Source: Butyrivibrio sp. (GTDB lineage: Bacteria > Bacillota > Clostridia > Lachnospirales > Lachnospiraceae). Taken from it: a stretch of DNA of 64,000 bases. The stretch is from the NCBI RefSeq assembly GCF_015056685.1, contig NZ_SVFW01000002.1, positions 95,093-159,092 of the forward strand. The letters are read 5' to 3'. The position numbers were made by a program, and so were the translations under genes. The notes beneath the pieces are model-generated. The model had not been told where the DNA came from, made no database searches, and was given only the letters and a program-made list of their open reading frames with translations. The stretch's first letter is position 1, and the number at the start of each line of letters is the position of its first letter. Positions 8,249-17,224 of the stretch are shown in pieces.

Positions 8249-9430
8249 TCAGATAACTTCAGGGCCACCGCCGATTTCTACTGTATAGAATGTAGCTTCG
8301 TAGCCAATTTTGTTCTTGTAGTTCTCGCCGACTGTCTTTTTGAAGTTTTCGATTGCCTCATCTTTTACGATAGAAACTGTGCAGCCGCCAAAGCCGCCGC
8401 CTGTCATACGTGAGCCGATAACACCGGGAACCTTCCAGGCTTCTTCTGCAAGAGTATCAAGCTCAATGCCTGTTACATCATAGTCATCGCGAAGTGACTC
8501 ATGTGACTGTCTCATAAGCTTTCCAAAGTGCTCAAGATCTCCATCCTTAAGGGCTTTAACGGCTTCAATAGTACGCTGGTTCTCGTATACTGCATGTTTA
8601 GCCTTTTTCTGCATATCAGGATCGGTTAAAAGAGCTTTATTAGCCTCGAACTCTTCGATAGAAAGATCGCCAAGTCCCTTGATATCAAGCTTTTTCTGAA
8701 GGATAGAAAGAGCTTCTTCACACATGCTGCGGCGAGCGTTGTACTGAGAATCTGTAAGTTTATGCTTTTTATTTGTGTTTGTAACGATAATCTTTGCACC
8801 TTCAAGTTTAATTGGTGCGTATTCAAAAGAAAGATCAGCTGTATCAAGGAAGATGGCACTGTTTTCCTTGCCCATTGCTACAGCGAACTGATCCATGATA
8901 CCGCAGTTGCAGCCGTTGAAGTTGTTCTCAGAATACTGACCGATAAGAGCAAGCTCCTGGTTTGTTACTTCAAATCCATAGAGGTCTCTTAAAACAAAAC
9001 CTGTAAGAACTTCAAGGGATGCAGATGATGAAAGTCCTGATCCGTTAGGAATGTTTCCGTAGATCACCATGTCAAAGCCTGTATCAAGCTTCATGCCTCT
9101 TTTTTCAAAGGCCCATACAACTCCCATAGGATAATTGGTCCAGCCTGCAGACTCTGAAGGAGCGATTGTGTCATCGAGGCAAAATGAAACAACACCAACT
9201 TTATCCTGATTTAAAGAAAAGAGCTGGATCATTCTGTCATCTCTTTTTGCAGCTGCTGCATAAGTACCGATGGTAAGAGCACAAGGGAAAACATGACCTC
9301 CGTTGTAGTCTGTATGTTCTCCTATAAGATTAACTCTGCCCGGAGCAAAGTATGCTTTTACATTTTCTTTTTTTCCATAAGCTTTCTCGAAGTTTTCAAG
9401 AACAGCTTTTTTCATTTCCTGATCGATCAT
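8249..9430 (-). CDS. galK: Galactokinase
   Basis: A 393-residue GHMP-family kinase that phosphorylates galactose at C1. The galactokinase signature GRVNLIGEHTDYNGG is at about residue 28, the ATP-binding loop PNGSGLSSSASLEV at about 128, and the third GHMP motif MTGGGFGGCTVSIV near residue 345. AAGGAGG precedes the ATG. It is the promoter-proximal gene of the galK-galT operon. Confidence 0.97.
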   Translation of the reverse strand: MIDQEMKKAVLENFEKAYGKKENVKAYFAPGRVNLIGEHTDYNGGHVFPCALTIGTYAAAAKRDDRMIQLFSLNQDKVGVVSFCLDDTIAPSESAGWTNYPMGVVWAFEKRGMKLDTGFDMVIYGNIPNGSGLSSSASLEVLTGFVLRDLYGFEVTNQELALIGQYSENNFNGCNCGIMDQFAVAMGKENSAIFLDTADLSFEYAPIKLEGAKIIVTNTNKKHKLTDSQYNARRSMCEEALSILQKKLDIKGLGDLSIEEFEANKALLTDPDMQKKAKHAVYENQRTIEAVKALKDGDLEHFGKLMRQSHESLRDDYDVTGIELDTLAEEAWKVPGVIGSRMTGGGFGGCTVSIVKDEAIENFKKTVGENYKNKIGYEATFYTVEIGGGPEVI

Positions 9431-9504
9431 ATAACCTCCTTGGTTTTAACCAGACAAATATGTATTTTGTGACTATATATTACCCCTTTAAACTACTTAT
9501 AATA

Positions 9505-9533
9505 AATATCTCTTTGTTTTATAAGCCTGTCAA
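9505..9533 (-). promoter_or_regulatory. Likely galK-galT promoter
   Basis: On the minus strand TTGACA (9533-9528) is 17 bases from GATATT (9510-9505). It begins immediately after the terminator of the upstream minus-strand gene. The -35 box is perfect, the -10 box weak. A small inverted repeat TGGTT-TT-AACCA (9441-9452) lies just before the galK ribosome site. Confidence 0.5.
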
Positions 9534-9540
9534 AATGTTA

Positions 9541-9572
9541 AAAATAAAGCTCCCCTATTGTAATAGGAGAGC
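9541..9572 (-). terminator. Terminator of the TPR-like gene
   Basis: On the minus strand GCTCTCCTATT and AATAGGGGAGC (9572-9549) form an 11-bp stem with one mismatch and a two-base loop core, followed by TTTATTTTT. It ends the gene that stops at 9586 and separates it from the galK promoter. Confidence 0.8.
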
Positions 9573-9585
9573 CGGAAAATAAATA

Positions 9586-10245
9586 TCAAAAAGTTACAAG
9601 CGGAGCTTTTTTCTTTTGAGTGGGAGTCTCAACACCGAGCATGTTAAGAATCTGGTTTTTGCTTAATGAGTTTAGGTTTTTGGCAATTGGTATGAGACCA
9701 TCGATCTTTTTCTGAATCTCTTCTTCATTCAGGCCAAGCTTTGTTTTGTACATGTCCACAAGAAGTCTGTAGGTTCCGGAGATATCGGTTCTTGTTTTAA
9801 CGGCAAATTCCAAAACATTGGCAGCGTCTTCAAATCTTCCTGCATTATATAAAAGCTCTCCCCAGTTTTGCAGGGCACGCACTAAAGTGGTGTAATTCTG
9901 ATCGTACTGGGTAAGTGAGGTAATATTGGCAGTTCCATATTCGAGCTTTAGATCGGTATTGCTGATTCCGGTGAAATTAACTATTTTTTCAAATTGCAGT
10001 GCCCTTAATTCATCTTCGGCTTTTTGAAGAGCTTCATTGTCTCCTGCAGTATCAAAGGGAAGCAGGTGGTAAGGAATATGCACATATTCAAGGTTTTCAA
10101 GACTTTTTCGCCTTACACTGTTGGCTTCGCGTTCTTTTTCCCAGAAGTCAGCTTCCTTTTTTTCAATCTTTCTGGATACCCTTCGCATGCTGATATTAAA
10201 AAAGACAGCAAGTATAATGAAACTTGCTAAAAAAGGTAATTTCAT
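9586..10245 (-). CDS. Membrane-anchored TPR-like protein of unknown function
   Basis: A 219-residue protein with AAAGGA upstream of its ATG. One N-terminal hydrophobic segment (LPFLASFIILAVFFNI, about 3-19) followed by RRVSRK suggests an anchor with the rest on the cytoplasmic side, although an uncleaved export signal is also possible. A charged helix follows, then a segment resembling tetratricopeptide repeats (LQNWGELLYNAGRFEDAANVLEFAV at about 128-152, written here in parts: LQNWGELLYNAGRFEDAANV). It is divergent from the VanW gene, with only 67 bases between, so the two promoters overlap. No function can be assigned. Confidence 0.6.
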   Translation of the reverse strand: MKLPFLASFIILAVFFNISMRRVSRKIEKKEADFWEKEREANSVRRKSLENLEYVHIPYHLLPFDTAGDNEALQKAEDELRALQFEKIVNFTGISNTDLKLEYGTANITSLTQYDQNYTTLVRALQNWGELLYNAGRFEDAANVLEFAVKTRTDISGTYRLLVDMYKTKLGLNEEEIQKKIDGLIPIAKNLNSLSKNQILNMLGVETPTQKKKAPLVTF

Positions 10246-10312
10246 CTATAATATCCTTTCAGTTAACCGTAATAAGTTATGCTTATTTTCATCATAACAC
10301 AGAGGAAGCATT

Positions 10313-11929
10313 ATGAAAAAATTTTTTGGAGGATTGGTCCTCTTTTTGTCTTTTCTTGTAATCTGGCCAGGAACGCCTGTAGACGCTGCTGACTCTAAAA
10401 CAATCGCAAGTGGTGTATATATTGGTTCGCTTGATGTTTCAGGAATGACTGTTGATGAGGCGGGGCAGGCAGTTTCGTCATTTGTTGAGAGCCAGAGAAA
10501 TTCAGAAATAACGCTTACTGTTGGTGAAGATAAGAATCTTACGATATTTGGCTCTGATCTTGGAATAACATGGGAAAACACTGATGTTGTGAACGAGGCC
10601 TATGCCCTTGGACATCAGGGAAATATCATCCAGAGATATAAAGCCTTAAAAGATCTTGAGAAATCCAATCATGTTTTTGAAATCGAATATGGTTTTGATG
10701 ATGAGGCTCTTGCAGCTATCATCGACAGATGCAGCAGCTCTTTTGACCAGGAAAAAGTTAACTACAGCTTGAAAAAGACAGATGAGGGCTTCGTAGTTAC
10801 TGATGGCCAGACAGGTTATATTGTGGATAAAGAGGCATCTGCTTCTGTAATAAAGAGCTTTGTTCAAAATGAGCTCACACCGGAGAACACTACGATCACA
10901 CTTTCTGTTAAGGAAGATAAGCCTCTTGGAAGTGCAGAGGATCTGGCAAAGGTAAAAGATGTTCTTGGTACCTTTACAACAAGCTATAAGACTTCAGGTG
11001 CTGCCAGAAGCGCCAATGTAGCAAATGGTTGTTCTCTCATAAATGGCACTACAGTTTATCCCGGAGAAGAGTTCTCCGTACTTGATACAATTACTCCATT
11101 TACTGAAGCAAATGGCTATTTCCCTGCAGGTTCTTATTTGAACGGACTTGTAGTTGAGAGTGTTGGAGGCGGTATTTGTCAGGTTTCTACTACACTTTAT
11201 AATGCAGTTCTTTTGGCAGAGCTTGAAGTTACTGAGCGTCACAACCATTCAATGATAGTTACTTATGTAGAGCCTTCTGCAGATGCTGCCATAGCAGAAT
11301 CCGGCGGAAAGAACTTTAAGTTTGTCAATAATACCGAGTATCCTATATATATTGAAGGATCAACAACATCTGACAAGCACATAACCTTTACGATATACGG
11401 GGTAGAGACAAGAGACGCCGGACGTAAGGTCAGCTTTAAGAGTGAAGTCCTTGAGACAACACCTGCTTCAGCAGATCAGTTCGTATGTGATGGATCACAG
11501 GCTATTGGCTATGTTGGAACACAGTCTGCCCACCTTGGATACAAGGCTCAGCTTTGGAAGATTGTAACTGAGAACGGCTCTGAAGTAAGCAGAGAAGTTA
11601 TAAACAGCAGTAACTACAAAATGGTTCCTAAGATTGTAACAATTGGTACAGCAGGAGCTGATGAGACTGCAATGGCACAGATAAACACAGCAATAGCTAC
11701 AGGTGATGTGGCTACCGTTAAGGCTGTTGCCGGTGCACTTGGTGCGGCCAGAAGTGCTGCAGGAACAGAAAATGAAGCTGCAGCAGCTCAGGCGGCAGCA
11801 GATGCTGTCAATGCGGCAAACGCTCAGCTTGCCCAGCAGCAGGCAGAGGCGCAGGCAGCGCAGGAAGCACAGCCGGCAGAGAGTGCTGAAGGAACAGATA
11901 CTGCAGAAACTATACAGACAGAAGGCTGA
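10313..11929 (+). CDS. Secreted VanW-family protein with putative peptidoglycan-binding domain
   Basis: A 538-residue exported protein. A signal peptide (about 1-25, ending PVDAAD) is followed by a region like the peptidoglycan-binding PG_binding_4 domain (about 30-200, starting GVYIGSLDVSGMTVDEAGQA) and the VanW domain (about 225-360), whose hallmark GGGICQVSTTLYNAVL and YFPAGSYLNG are intact. A G5-like or small beta domain may follow. The last 90 residues are Ala/Gln-rich low complexity, probably wall-spanning. VanW proteins occur in some vancomycin-resistance clusters but most, like this one, are stand-alone cell-wall proteins of unknown activity, so this is no evidence of glycopeptide resistance. 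Confidence 0.88.
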   Translation: MKKFFGGLVLFLSFLVIWPGTPVDAADSKTIASGVYIGSLDVSGMTVDEAGQAVSSFVESQRNSEITLTVGEDKNLTIFGSDLGITWENTDVVNEAYALGHQGNIIQRYKALKDLEKSNHVFEIEYGFDDEALAAIIDRCSSSFDQEKVNYSLKKTDEGFVVTDGQTGYIVDKEASASVIKSFVQNELTPENTTITLSVKEDKPLGSAEDLAKVKDVLGTFTTSYKTSGAARSANVANGCSLINGTTVYPGEEFSVLDTITPFTEANGYFPAGSYLNGLVVESVGGGICQVSTTLYNAVLLAELEVTERHNHSMIVTYVEPSADAAIAESGGKNFKFVNNTEYPIYIEGSTTSDKHITFTIYGVETRDAGRKVSFKSEVLETTPASADQFVCDGSQAIGYVGTQSAHLGYKAQLWKIVTENGSEVSREVINSSNYKMVPKIVTIGTAGADETAMAQINTAIATGDVATVKAVAGALGAARSAAGTENEAAAAQAAADAVNAANAQLAQQQAEAQAAQEAQPAESAEGTDTAETIQTEG

Positions 11930-11943
11930 TCATTGGCAATTAT

Positions 11944-12912
11944 ATGAGAATTGGAAAAATTACTGAGAATGCTTTAAAGCGTTCAGTTTTAAAACTTATA
12001 AAAACAGAATTTAAAGAAAGAACAGGCGCAGCTGTAGGGGCAGACTGCGCTTTTTCTGAATCTAAAAAAGTATTTTCATCTGTAGCGACATATGCTTTGG
12101 ATGCTAAAGAAGTTGGATATTATGCTGTGGTTAAGGCTGCAAATGGCCTGAGGGCGCAGGGAATTGTGCCAGACCACGTGGATGTAAGTATCCTCTTAAG
12201 CGAAGATATCGAAGAAAAGCGCTTAAAAGAAATAGTCAGGGACTGTATAGATGGCAGTAAGGCTGCGGGAACGGTATATGCCGGCGGTCACACAGAGGTT
12301 TCCACAGCAGTAAAAAGACCTGTCATCACAGCAACCTGCGTAGGGTATAAGGAAAATGATATTTCTTTTGGAAAGCCCAAAGCGGGACAGGCGCTTGTAA
12401 TAAGCAAGTGGGTAGGCCTTGAGGGAACAGCTCTTTTGGCAAAAGAAAAAAAGCAGGAGCTTACAACTAAGTATCCGGCGCCCTTTATCAATGACGCTAT
12501 AGATTTTAAAGAATATATGTCTGTAGAGTCAGAGGCTGCAGTCGCCATTAAGTCCGGAGTCAGTGCAGTTCATGATCTCTCAAATGGCGGAGTTTTTGCT
12601 TCTCTTTGGGAAATGGGAGAACGCGCAGGCTGTGGACTAAAAGTAAATTTGAAGAGCATACCTTTGAGGCAGGAAACAGTTGAGATCTGCGAGTTTTTTG
12701 AGATAAATCCTTATCAGCTTTTATCAGGTGGGGCGCTTCTTTTTGCCACAGATGACGGAGAAAAGCTTGTAGATGATCTTAAGAATGCGGGAATCCCCGC
12801 TTCTGTCATAGGTTTTTTGCAGGAAGGTAATAGAAAAGATATAATTAACGAAGATGAATCAAGGTTTTTGGAGATGCCACAGGCAGATGAGATCCATAAA
12901 ATCCTTGGATAA
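11944..12912 (+). CDS. AIR synthase-related (PurM/HypE-like) protein
   Basis: A 322-residue protein of the PurM/HypE/ThiL/SelD ATP-binding fold. It begins MRIGKITENALKRSVLK, as stand-alone HypE-like proteins of clostridia do. The N-terminal half carries GAAVGADCAF and the VYAGGHTEVSTAV segment; the C-terminal half has AVHDLSNGGVFASLWEMGE and LLSGGALLFA, which are typical of the AIRS C domain. No hydrogenase genes are nearby, so a role in [NiFe] hydrogenase maturation is unlikely. It starts 14 bases after the VanW gene and is followed 26 bases later by an Lrp-type regulator and an aminotransferase; the substrate is unknown. Confidence 0.75.
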   Translation: MRIGKITENALKRSVLKLIKTEFKERTGAAVGADCAFSESKKVFSSVATYALDAKEVGYYAVVKAANGLRAQGIVPDHVDVSILLSEDIEEKRLKEIVRDCIDGSKAAGTVYAGGHTEVSTAVKRPVITATCVGYKENDISFGKPKAGQALVISKWVGLEGTALLAKEKKQELTTKYPAPFINDAIDFKEYMSVESEAAVAIKSGVSAVHDLSNGGVFASLWEMGERAGCGLKVNLKSIPLRQETVEICEFFEINPYQLLSGGALLFATDDGEKLVDDLKNAGIPASVIGFLQEGNRKDIINEDESRFLEMPQADEIHKILG

Positions 12913-12938
12913 AGATAATTTGGAGGAGCTTTTTGTTT

Positions 12939-13427
12939 ATGAATACCAGAGAAGAGATATTAAGCATTATCGAGAAAAACAGCCGCATTGATGTACATGA
13001 ACTCAGTGTTCTTCTGGGGGCGGAAGAGATACTTGTTGCCAATGAGCTGAAAGCTCTTGAAGATGAGGGCGTTATCTGCGGATATCACTCAATGATCGAC
13101 TGGTCTAAGACCAACATAGAAAAGGTCAATGCCCTTATAGAGGTTAAGGTCACACCTACAAGAGGACAGGGCTTTGATAATATTGCAGAAAGAATTTACA
13201 AATATCCTGAGGTTACAAGCGTTTATCTTATGAGTGGCGGTTTTGACCTTATGGTTATAGTTGAAGGTAAATCTCTTTTGGAGGTTGCAGGCTTTGTGAA
13301 TAACAAGCTTGCTACTTTGGATAACGTGCTTAGTACAGCGACACACTTCATCCTTAAGAAATATAAGGATCACGGAACTATTTTGACCAAAAAGTACGAA
13401 GACACAAGGGAGATCATTACACCATGA
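12939..13427 (+). CDS. Lrp/AsnC-family transcriptional regulator
   Basis: A 162-residue regulator; ATG 12939 has GGAGGAG ten bases upstream. The N-terminal winged HTH (about 1-55: IDVHELSVLLGAEEILVANE) joins the RAM ligand-binding domain (about 65-140: NALIEVKVTP, VYLMSGGFDLMVIVEG). Lrp-type proteins sense amino acids and regulate amino-acid metabolism. Its stop overlaps the start of the downstream aminotransferase by the ATGA arrangement, so the pair is translationally coupled, and the aminotransferase substrate or product is a plausible effector. Confidence 0.92.
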   Translation: MNTREEILSIIEKNSRIDVHELSVLLGAEEILVANELKALEDEGVICGYHSMIDWSKTNIEKVNALIEVKVTPTRGQGFDNIAERIYKYPEVTSVYLMSGGFDLMVIVEGKSLLEVAGFVNNKLATLDNVLSTATHFILKKYKDHGTILTKKYEDTREIITP

Positions 13428-14581
13428 GAAATCCAATAGGAAAAAAGGTAGTAGACATCAAGCCTTCAGGGATCAGAAAGTTTTTTGATATTGTTCAGGA
13501 GACTGAGGGCGCTATATCTCTTGGTGTGGGCGAGCCTGATTTTGATACTCCATGGCACATAAGAGATGAGGGTATTTATTCCCTCGAAAAAGGAAGGACT
13601 TTCTATACATCCAACTCCGGACTTAAGGAGCTTAGACAGGAAGTTTCAAATTATATCAAAAGAACACAGGATGTAACTTATGATCCGATAAAAGAGATCT
13701 TCATTACAGTAGGTGGATCTGAGGCAATTGATCTGGCTCTTAGAGCTATGGTGGATCCGGGGGACGAAGTCCTTATTCCACAGCCAAGCTATGTTTCCTA
13801 CGAGCCTTGCGCTATTTTGGCTGATGCGGTTCCTGTGATCATAGAGTTAAAAGAGGAAAACCAGTTCAGACTTACTGCAGAGGAAGTACTTGAGAAGGTT
13901 ACTGACAAGACTAAGATCCTGGTTCTTCCATTCCCAAACAACCCAACAGGTGCAGTAATGGGAAAAGAAGACCTTGAAGCTATCGCAAAGGTTGTTATAG
14001 AAAAAGATCTTTTTGTTATCTCCGATGAGATATATAGCGAGCTTACTTACAATGGCAAGCATGTTTCAATTGTATCTCTCCCAGGAATGAAAGATAGAAC
14101 AATTCTTATCAACGGTTTCTCCAAGGCTTATGCCATGACCGGTTGGAGACTTGGATACGCATGCGGACCGGAGGAGATCATGAAGCAGATGGTAAAGATA
14201 CATCAGTTTGCCATCATGTGTGCTCCTACAACCAGCCAGTACGCTGCAGTTGAGGCCCTTAAAAACGGTGATGAAGATGTAAGGATCATGCGTGAGGAGT
14301 ACAATCACAGAAGAAGATATCTTCTCAATGAGTTCAAGAGACTTGGACTTCCTTGCTTTGAGCCTTTTGGAGCCTTTTACGTATTCCCATCCATAAAGAA
14401 GTTTGGAATGAGCAGCGATGAGTTCTGTACAAGACTTCTAAAAGAGGAGAAGCTTGCTGTAGTTCCGGGAACCGCTTTTGGTGACTGCGGCGAGGGATTT
14501 ATTCGTATTTCCTATGCATATTCTTTAGATAATTTAAAAATGGCTATGGAAAGGTTAGAACGTTTCCTAAAGAAAATTTGA
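13424..14581 (+). CDS. Class I/II PLP-dependent aminotransferase
   Basis: A 385-residue fold-type I aminotransferase of the PatA/AspC-like Igamma group. The cofactor lysine is in INGFSKAYAMTGWRLGY (about residue 233), preceded by the PFPNNPTG loop (Asn contacts PLP) and the VISDEIYSELTY aspartate/tyrosine; the substrate-carboxylate arginine is in GEGFIRISYA near the C-terminus. Such Lrp-coupled enzymes usually act on alanine, aspartate or aromatic amino acids; specificity is not readable here. The ATGA overlap with the regulator gene shows operon organisation. Confidence 0.92.
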   Translation: MRNPIGKKVVDIKPSGIRKFFDIVQETEGAISLGVGEPDFDTPWHIRDEGIYSLEKGRTFYTSNSGLKELRQEVSNYIKRTQDVTYDPIKEIFITVGGSEAIDLALRAMVDPGDEVLIPQPSYVSYEPCAILADAVPVIIELKEENQFRLTAEEVLEKVTDKTKILVLPFPNNPTGAVMGKEDLEAIAKVVIEKDLFVISDEIYSELTYNGKHVSIVSLPGMKDRTILINGFSKAYAMTGWRLGYACGPEEIMKQMVKIHQFAIMCAPTTSQYAAVEALKNGDEDVRIMREEYNHRRRYLLNEFKRLGLPCFEPFGAFYVFPSIKKFGMSSDEFCTRLLKEEKLAVVPGTAFGDCGEGFIRISYAYSLDNLKMAMERLERFLKKI

Positions 14582-14586
14582 TATTT

Positions 14587-14668
14587 TCTAAAATATTTCA
14601 ACACAATCTAAAATATTCGTTGACATGAAAATGCTCAGACTCTACAATTAATATAATAAAATATTTTA
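14587..14668 (+). promoter_or_regulatory. Promoter and triple operator of the arabinan-enzyme operon
   Basis: A near-consensus sigma-A promoter is present: TTGACA (14620-14625), 17 bases, TACAAT (14643-14648). Immediately upstream are two copies of one motif, TCTAAAATATTTC (14587-14599) and TCTAAAATATTCG (14607-14619), exactly 20 bp apart; the second abuts the -35 box. A 12-bp palindrome TAAAATATTTTA (14657-14668) lies just after the predicted start. The same paired motif at the same spacing is found before the ABC importer gene (21692-21724). The ArsR-type protein encoded downstream is the likely binder. Confidence 0.72.
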
Positions 14669-14681
14669 ATTTGGAGTAAAC

Positions 14682-15653
14682 ATGAGCAAGAATAGTGAAC
14701 TGAAATATAATGAACCATGGATAATGCAAAGAGCAGATCCGTATGTTTACAGGCATGTCGACGGAACCTACTATTTTACAGCATCTGTTCCGGCTTATGA
14801 CAAGATAATACTTAGAAGATCTGATAGTCTGTCAGGACTCAAGGATGCTGAAGAAATCGAAATATGGCATATGCACGAAAGCGGAGTAATGGGTGCCCAT
14901 ATCTGGGCACCTGAGCTCCATTTTATTGATGGCGCGTGGTACATCTATTTTTCTGCCGGCAACAAGGAAGATAAATGGAAGATCAGGCCATACATTCTAC
15001 AGTGCAAGGATGCCGATCCCATTACAGGAAAATGGAATGAACTTGGTAAGATACAGAGGGCAGATGGAGATGAATTCTCTTTTGAAGCCTTTTCTCTTGA
15101 TGCAACTGTATTTGAGAATAAAGGCGATTATTACTATGTCTGGGCTGAGAAAGTCGGCGTTGGCAAACAGATAAGTAACCTTTATATCGCAAGAATGGAG
15201 ACTCCCTGGAAGCTTGCCACAGTGCAGGTTTTACTTACAACCCCTGATTATGACTGGGAGAGGGTAGGATATTGGGTTAATGAGGGCCCGGCTGTCATTA
15301 AAAGAAATGGCAGGATCTTTTTGACATATTCTGCCAGTGACACAGGCGAGGCATATTGCATGGGAATGCTCACGGCATCTGAAGAAGACGACCTTCTTGA
15401 CCCAAGAGTCTGGGAAAAAGAGAGATATCCAATCCTAAAGTCAGACGAGAAAAGAGGTATTTTTGGACCTGGACATAACAGCTTTACTGTTGATGAAGAT
15501 GGCAGGGATATCTGTGTTTTCCATGCCAGAAACGAAAAGGTAATTGATGGTGATCCCCTTTATAATCCCGGCAGACACGCAAGGCTTATGCCTGTTATGT
15601 GGAATGATGAAGGAAAGCCTGTTTTGTCTTACGAAAATGGTGAACAAGAATGA
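14682..15653 (+). CDS. Intracellular GH43 alpha-L-arabinofuranosidase-like enzyme
   Basis: A 323-residue GH43 five-bladed beta-propeller with no signal peptide, so it acts on imported oligosaccharides. Likely catalytic residues are the aspartate of QRADPYVYRH (about residue 19, general base), the aspartate of SLDATVF (about 135, pKa modulator) and the glutamate of WVNEGPAVIK (about 201, general acid). HIWAPELHF is typical of the family. The N-terminal pattern resembles exo-1,5-alpha-L-arabinofuranosidases of Streptomyces. It is first in an operon with a secreted GH43 and an ArsR-type regulator, supporting arabino-oligosaccharide as substrate; beta-xylosidase activity is the main alternative. 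Confidence 0.87.
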   Translation: MSKNSELKYNEPWIMQRADPYVYRHVDGTYYFTASVPAYDKIILRRSDSLSGLKDAEEIEIWHMHESGVMGAHIWAPELHFIDGAWYIYFSAGNKEDKWKIRPYILQCKDADPITGKWNELGKIQRADGDEFSFEAFSLDATVFENKGDYYYVWAEKVGVGKQISNLYIARMETPWKLATVQVLLTTPDYDWERVGYWVNEGPAVIKRNGRIFLTYSASDTGEAYCMGMLTASEEDDLLDPRVWEKERYPILKSDEKRGIFGPGHNSFTVDEDGRDICVFHARNEKVIDGDPLYNPGRHARLMPVMWNDEGKPVLSYENGEQE

Positions 15654-17203
15654 ATAGAAGAGTAGTTAAACTGGCTATAGCGTCGGCTTTAAGCCTTGTG
15701 ACATTATCATGCGCGTCCTGTGGACAGGCTGCTGACAGGGGGATTCCGGAAGAGATGCCTATAGAGAATATAAATACCGGTTCAGTCAATACAGGAGGGT
15801 CTCTTCATGATCCGCAGGTCATAATCGGAGAAGACGGAACATATTACTGCTATGGAACACATATGACGGCAGCAACCTCCACTGACCTTATAAAATGGAA
15901 TACCTGGGCTGATGGTGTAAATGGCTCAAATAAGATCTTTGATAATCTCATTGCAGAGCCTTTTGATGCTTTTTCATTTGTGGGAAAAAATGAGCAGAAT
16001 GGTTATTCTGTCTGGGCTCCAAGTGTTATTTATAACAAGGCCACAGGAAAGTATATGATGTATTTTTGTACTACATCATCCTACATTAAGTCCAATATAG
16101 TAATAGCTACAGCAGATGATATAGGCGGTCCCTATCACTATGAGAAGACCATTATCTATTCAGGCTTTACTAAGCCTGATTTGGAACTTACCAATTATAC
16201 AGATATCATGGGAGATGATATAAACGTAAGGAGTCGCTATATATCAGGTGGAGCCTATAATAACCAGCTCTGGCCTAATGCCATTGATCCGGCTATGTTT
16301 TACGATGAGAATGACAAGCTGTGGATGGTATATGGCTCATGGTCCGGTGGAATTTTCCTTTTGGAACTTGATGAACAGACAGGGGAACCGATTCACCCTG
16401 AGACCAATGACGATGAAGGCGTCGATGCTTATTTTGGCAAAAGACTTGTTGGCGGTTTCCACCATCCTATAGAAGGGCCATACATCCATTACGACAAAGA
16501 CGCAGGTTATTACTATCTCTTTTTATCATATGGTAATCTCCAGATGGAGGGCGGATATCAGATCAGAGTATTCAGATCAAAGAATCCTGACGGACCATAT
16601 GAGGATGCAACGGGTGCAACCCTTGGGATAAAAGATGACCTGAATAATTACAGCAGTTATGGCGTTAAGCTCATGGGCAATTACACTCTGCCAAGCCTTA
16701 ACGTTACCTACATGGCTCCTGGTGGACAATCAACATTTGTAGATGGAGATGGAAAGCTTTACATAGTTTACCACCAGAGATTTAAGGAAAGCGGTGAATA
16801 TCATGCGGTGAGAGTTCATCAGATGGCGATGAACGAAGATGGATGGCCGTGTATATTCCCTTTTGCTACAAATGGGGAAGCGCTCTCTGAGGAGGGATAT
16901 ACAACTGATTCTGTTTCTGGGACATTTTATGTTGTGGATCACGGACTGGAGGTTAATAATATCGTCAACGAGCCGGTTGAGTGTCAGTTTAAAGACGGGA
17001 ATATAAGCGGCGGAATAACAGGAACTTATACCGTAAATGAAAAAACTAATTTCATAACAATTGAGTCAGAAGATGCTACATATCATGGTATAATGGTAAG
17101 GATGAGTGACGAGGCAGGAAACGATACGTTTTGTATAAGCGCTGTGGGCGATAATGATCACTCAATCTGGTGTGTGCAATATCTTAAAAATACCACTGAG
17201 TAA
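15650..17203 (+). CDS. Secreted GH43 endo-arabinanase-like enzyme
   Basis: A 517-residue exported enzyme whose start overlaps the upstream GH43 stop (ATGA). The N-terminus is a signal peptide with cysteines at 21 and 24 (LSCASC), suggesting a lipoprotein although the lipobox is imperfect. The propeller has the catalytic base in SLHDPQVIIG (Asp54), the WAPSVIYN and AIDPAMFYD motifs, and the acid glutamate in HHPIEGPYIHY. The last about 100 residues match the small C-terminal beta domain of extracellular endo-1,5-alpha-L-arabinanases. It would cut arabinan side chains of pectin at the cell surface and supply the importer encoded by the convergent operon. Confidence 0.86.
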   Translation: MNRRVVKLAIASALSLVTLSCASCGQAADRGIPEEMPIENINTGSVNTGGSLHDPQVIIGEDGTYYCYGTHMTAATSTDLIKWNTWADGVNGSNKIFDNLIAEPFDAFSFVGKNEQNGYSVWAPSVIYNKATGKYMMYFCTTSSYIKSNIVIATADDIGGPYHYEKTIIYSGFTKPDLELTNYTDIMGDDINVRSRYISGGAYNNQLWPNAIDPAMFYDENDKLWMVYGSWSGGIFLLELDEQTGEPIHPETNDDEGVDAYFGKRLVGGFHHPIEGPYIHYDKDAGYYYLFLSYGNLQMEGGYQIRVFRSKNPDGPYEDATGATLGIKDDLNNYSSYGVKLMGNYTLPSLNVTYMAPGGQSTFVDGDGKLYIVYHQRFKESGEYHAVRVHQMAMNEDGWPCIFPFATNGEALSEEGYTTDSVSGTFYVVDHGLEVNNIVNEPVECQFKDGNISGGITGTYTVNEKTNFITIESEDATYHGIMVRMSDEAGNDTFCISAVGDNDHSIWCVQYLKNTTE

Positions 17204-17224
17204 TTATGAAAGAGAGTGTTTAAA

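Noticed and set aside
10313..11929. Reading the VanW protein as vancomycin resistance
   Set aside because: No vanA/B/H/X/Y-type ligase or dipeptidase genes are nearby; stand-alone VanW proteins are common in susceptible Firmicutes.
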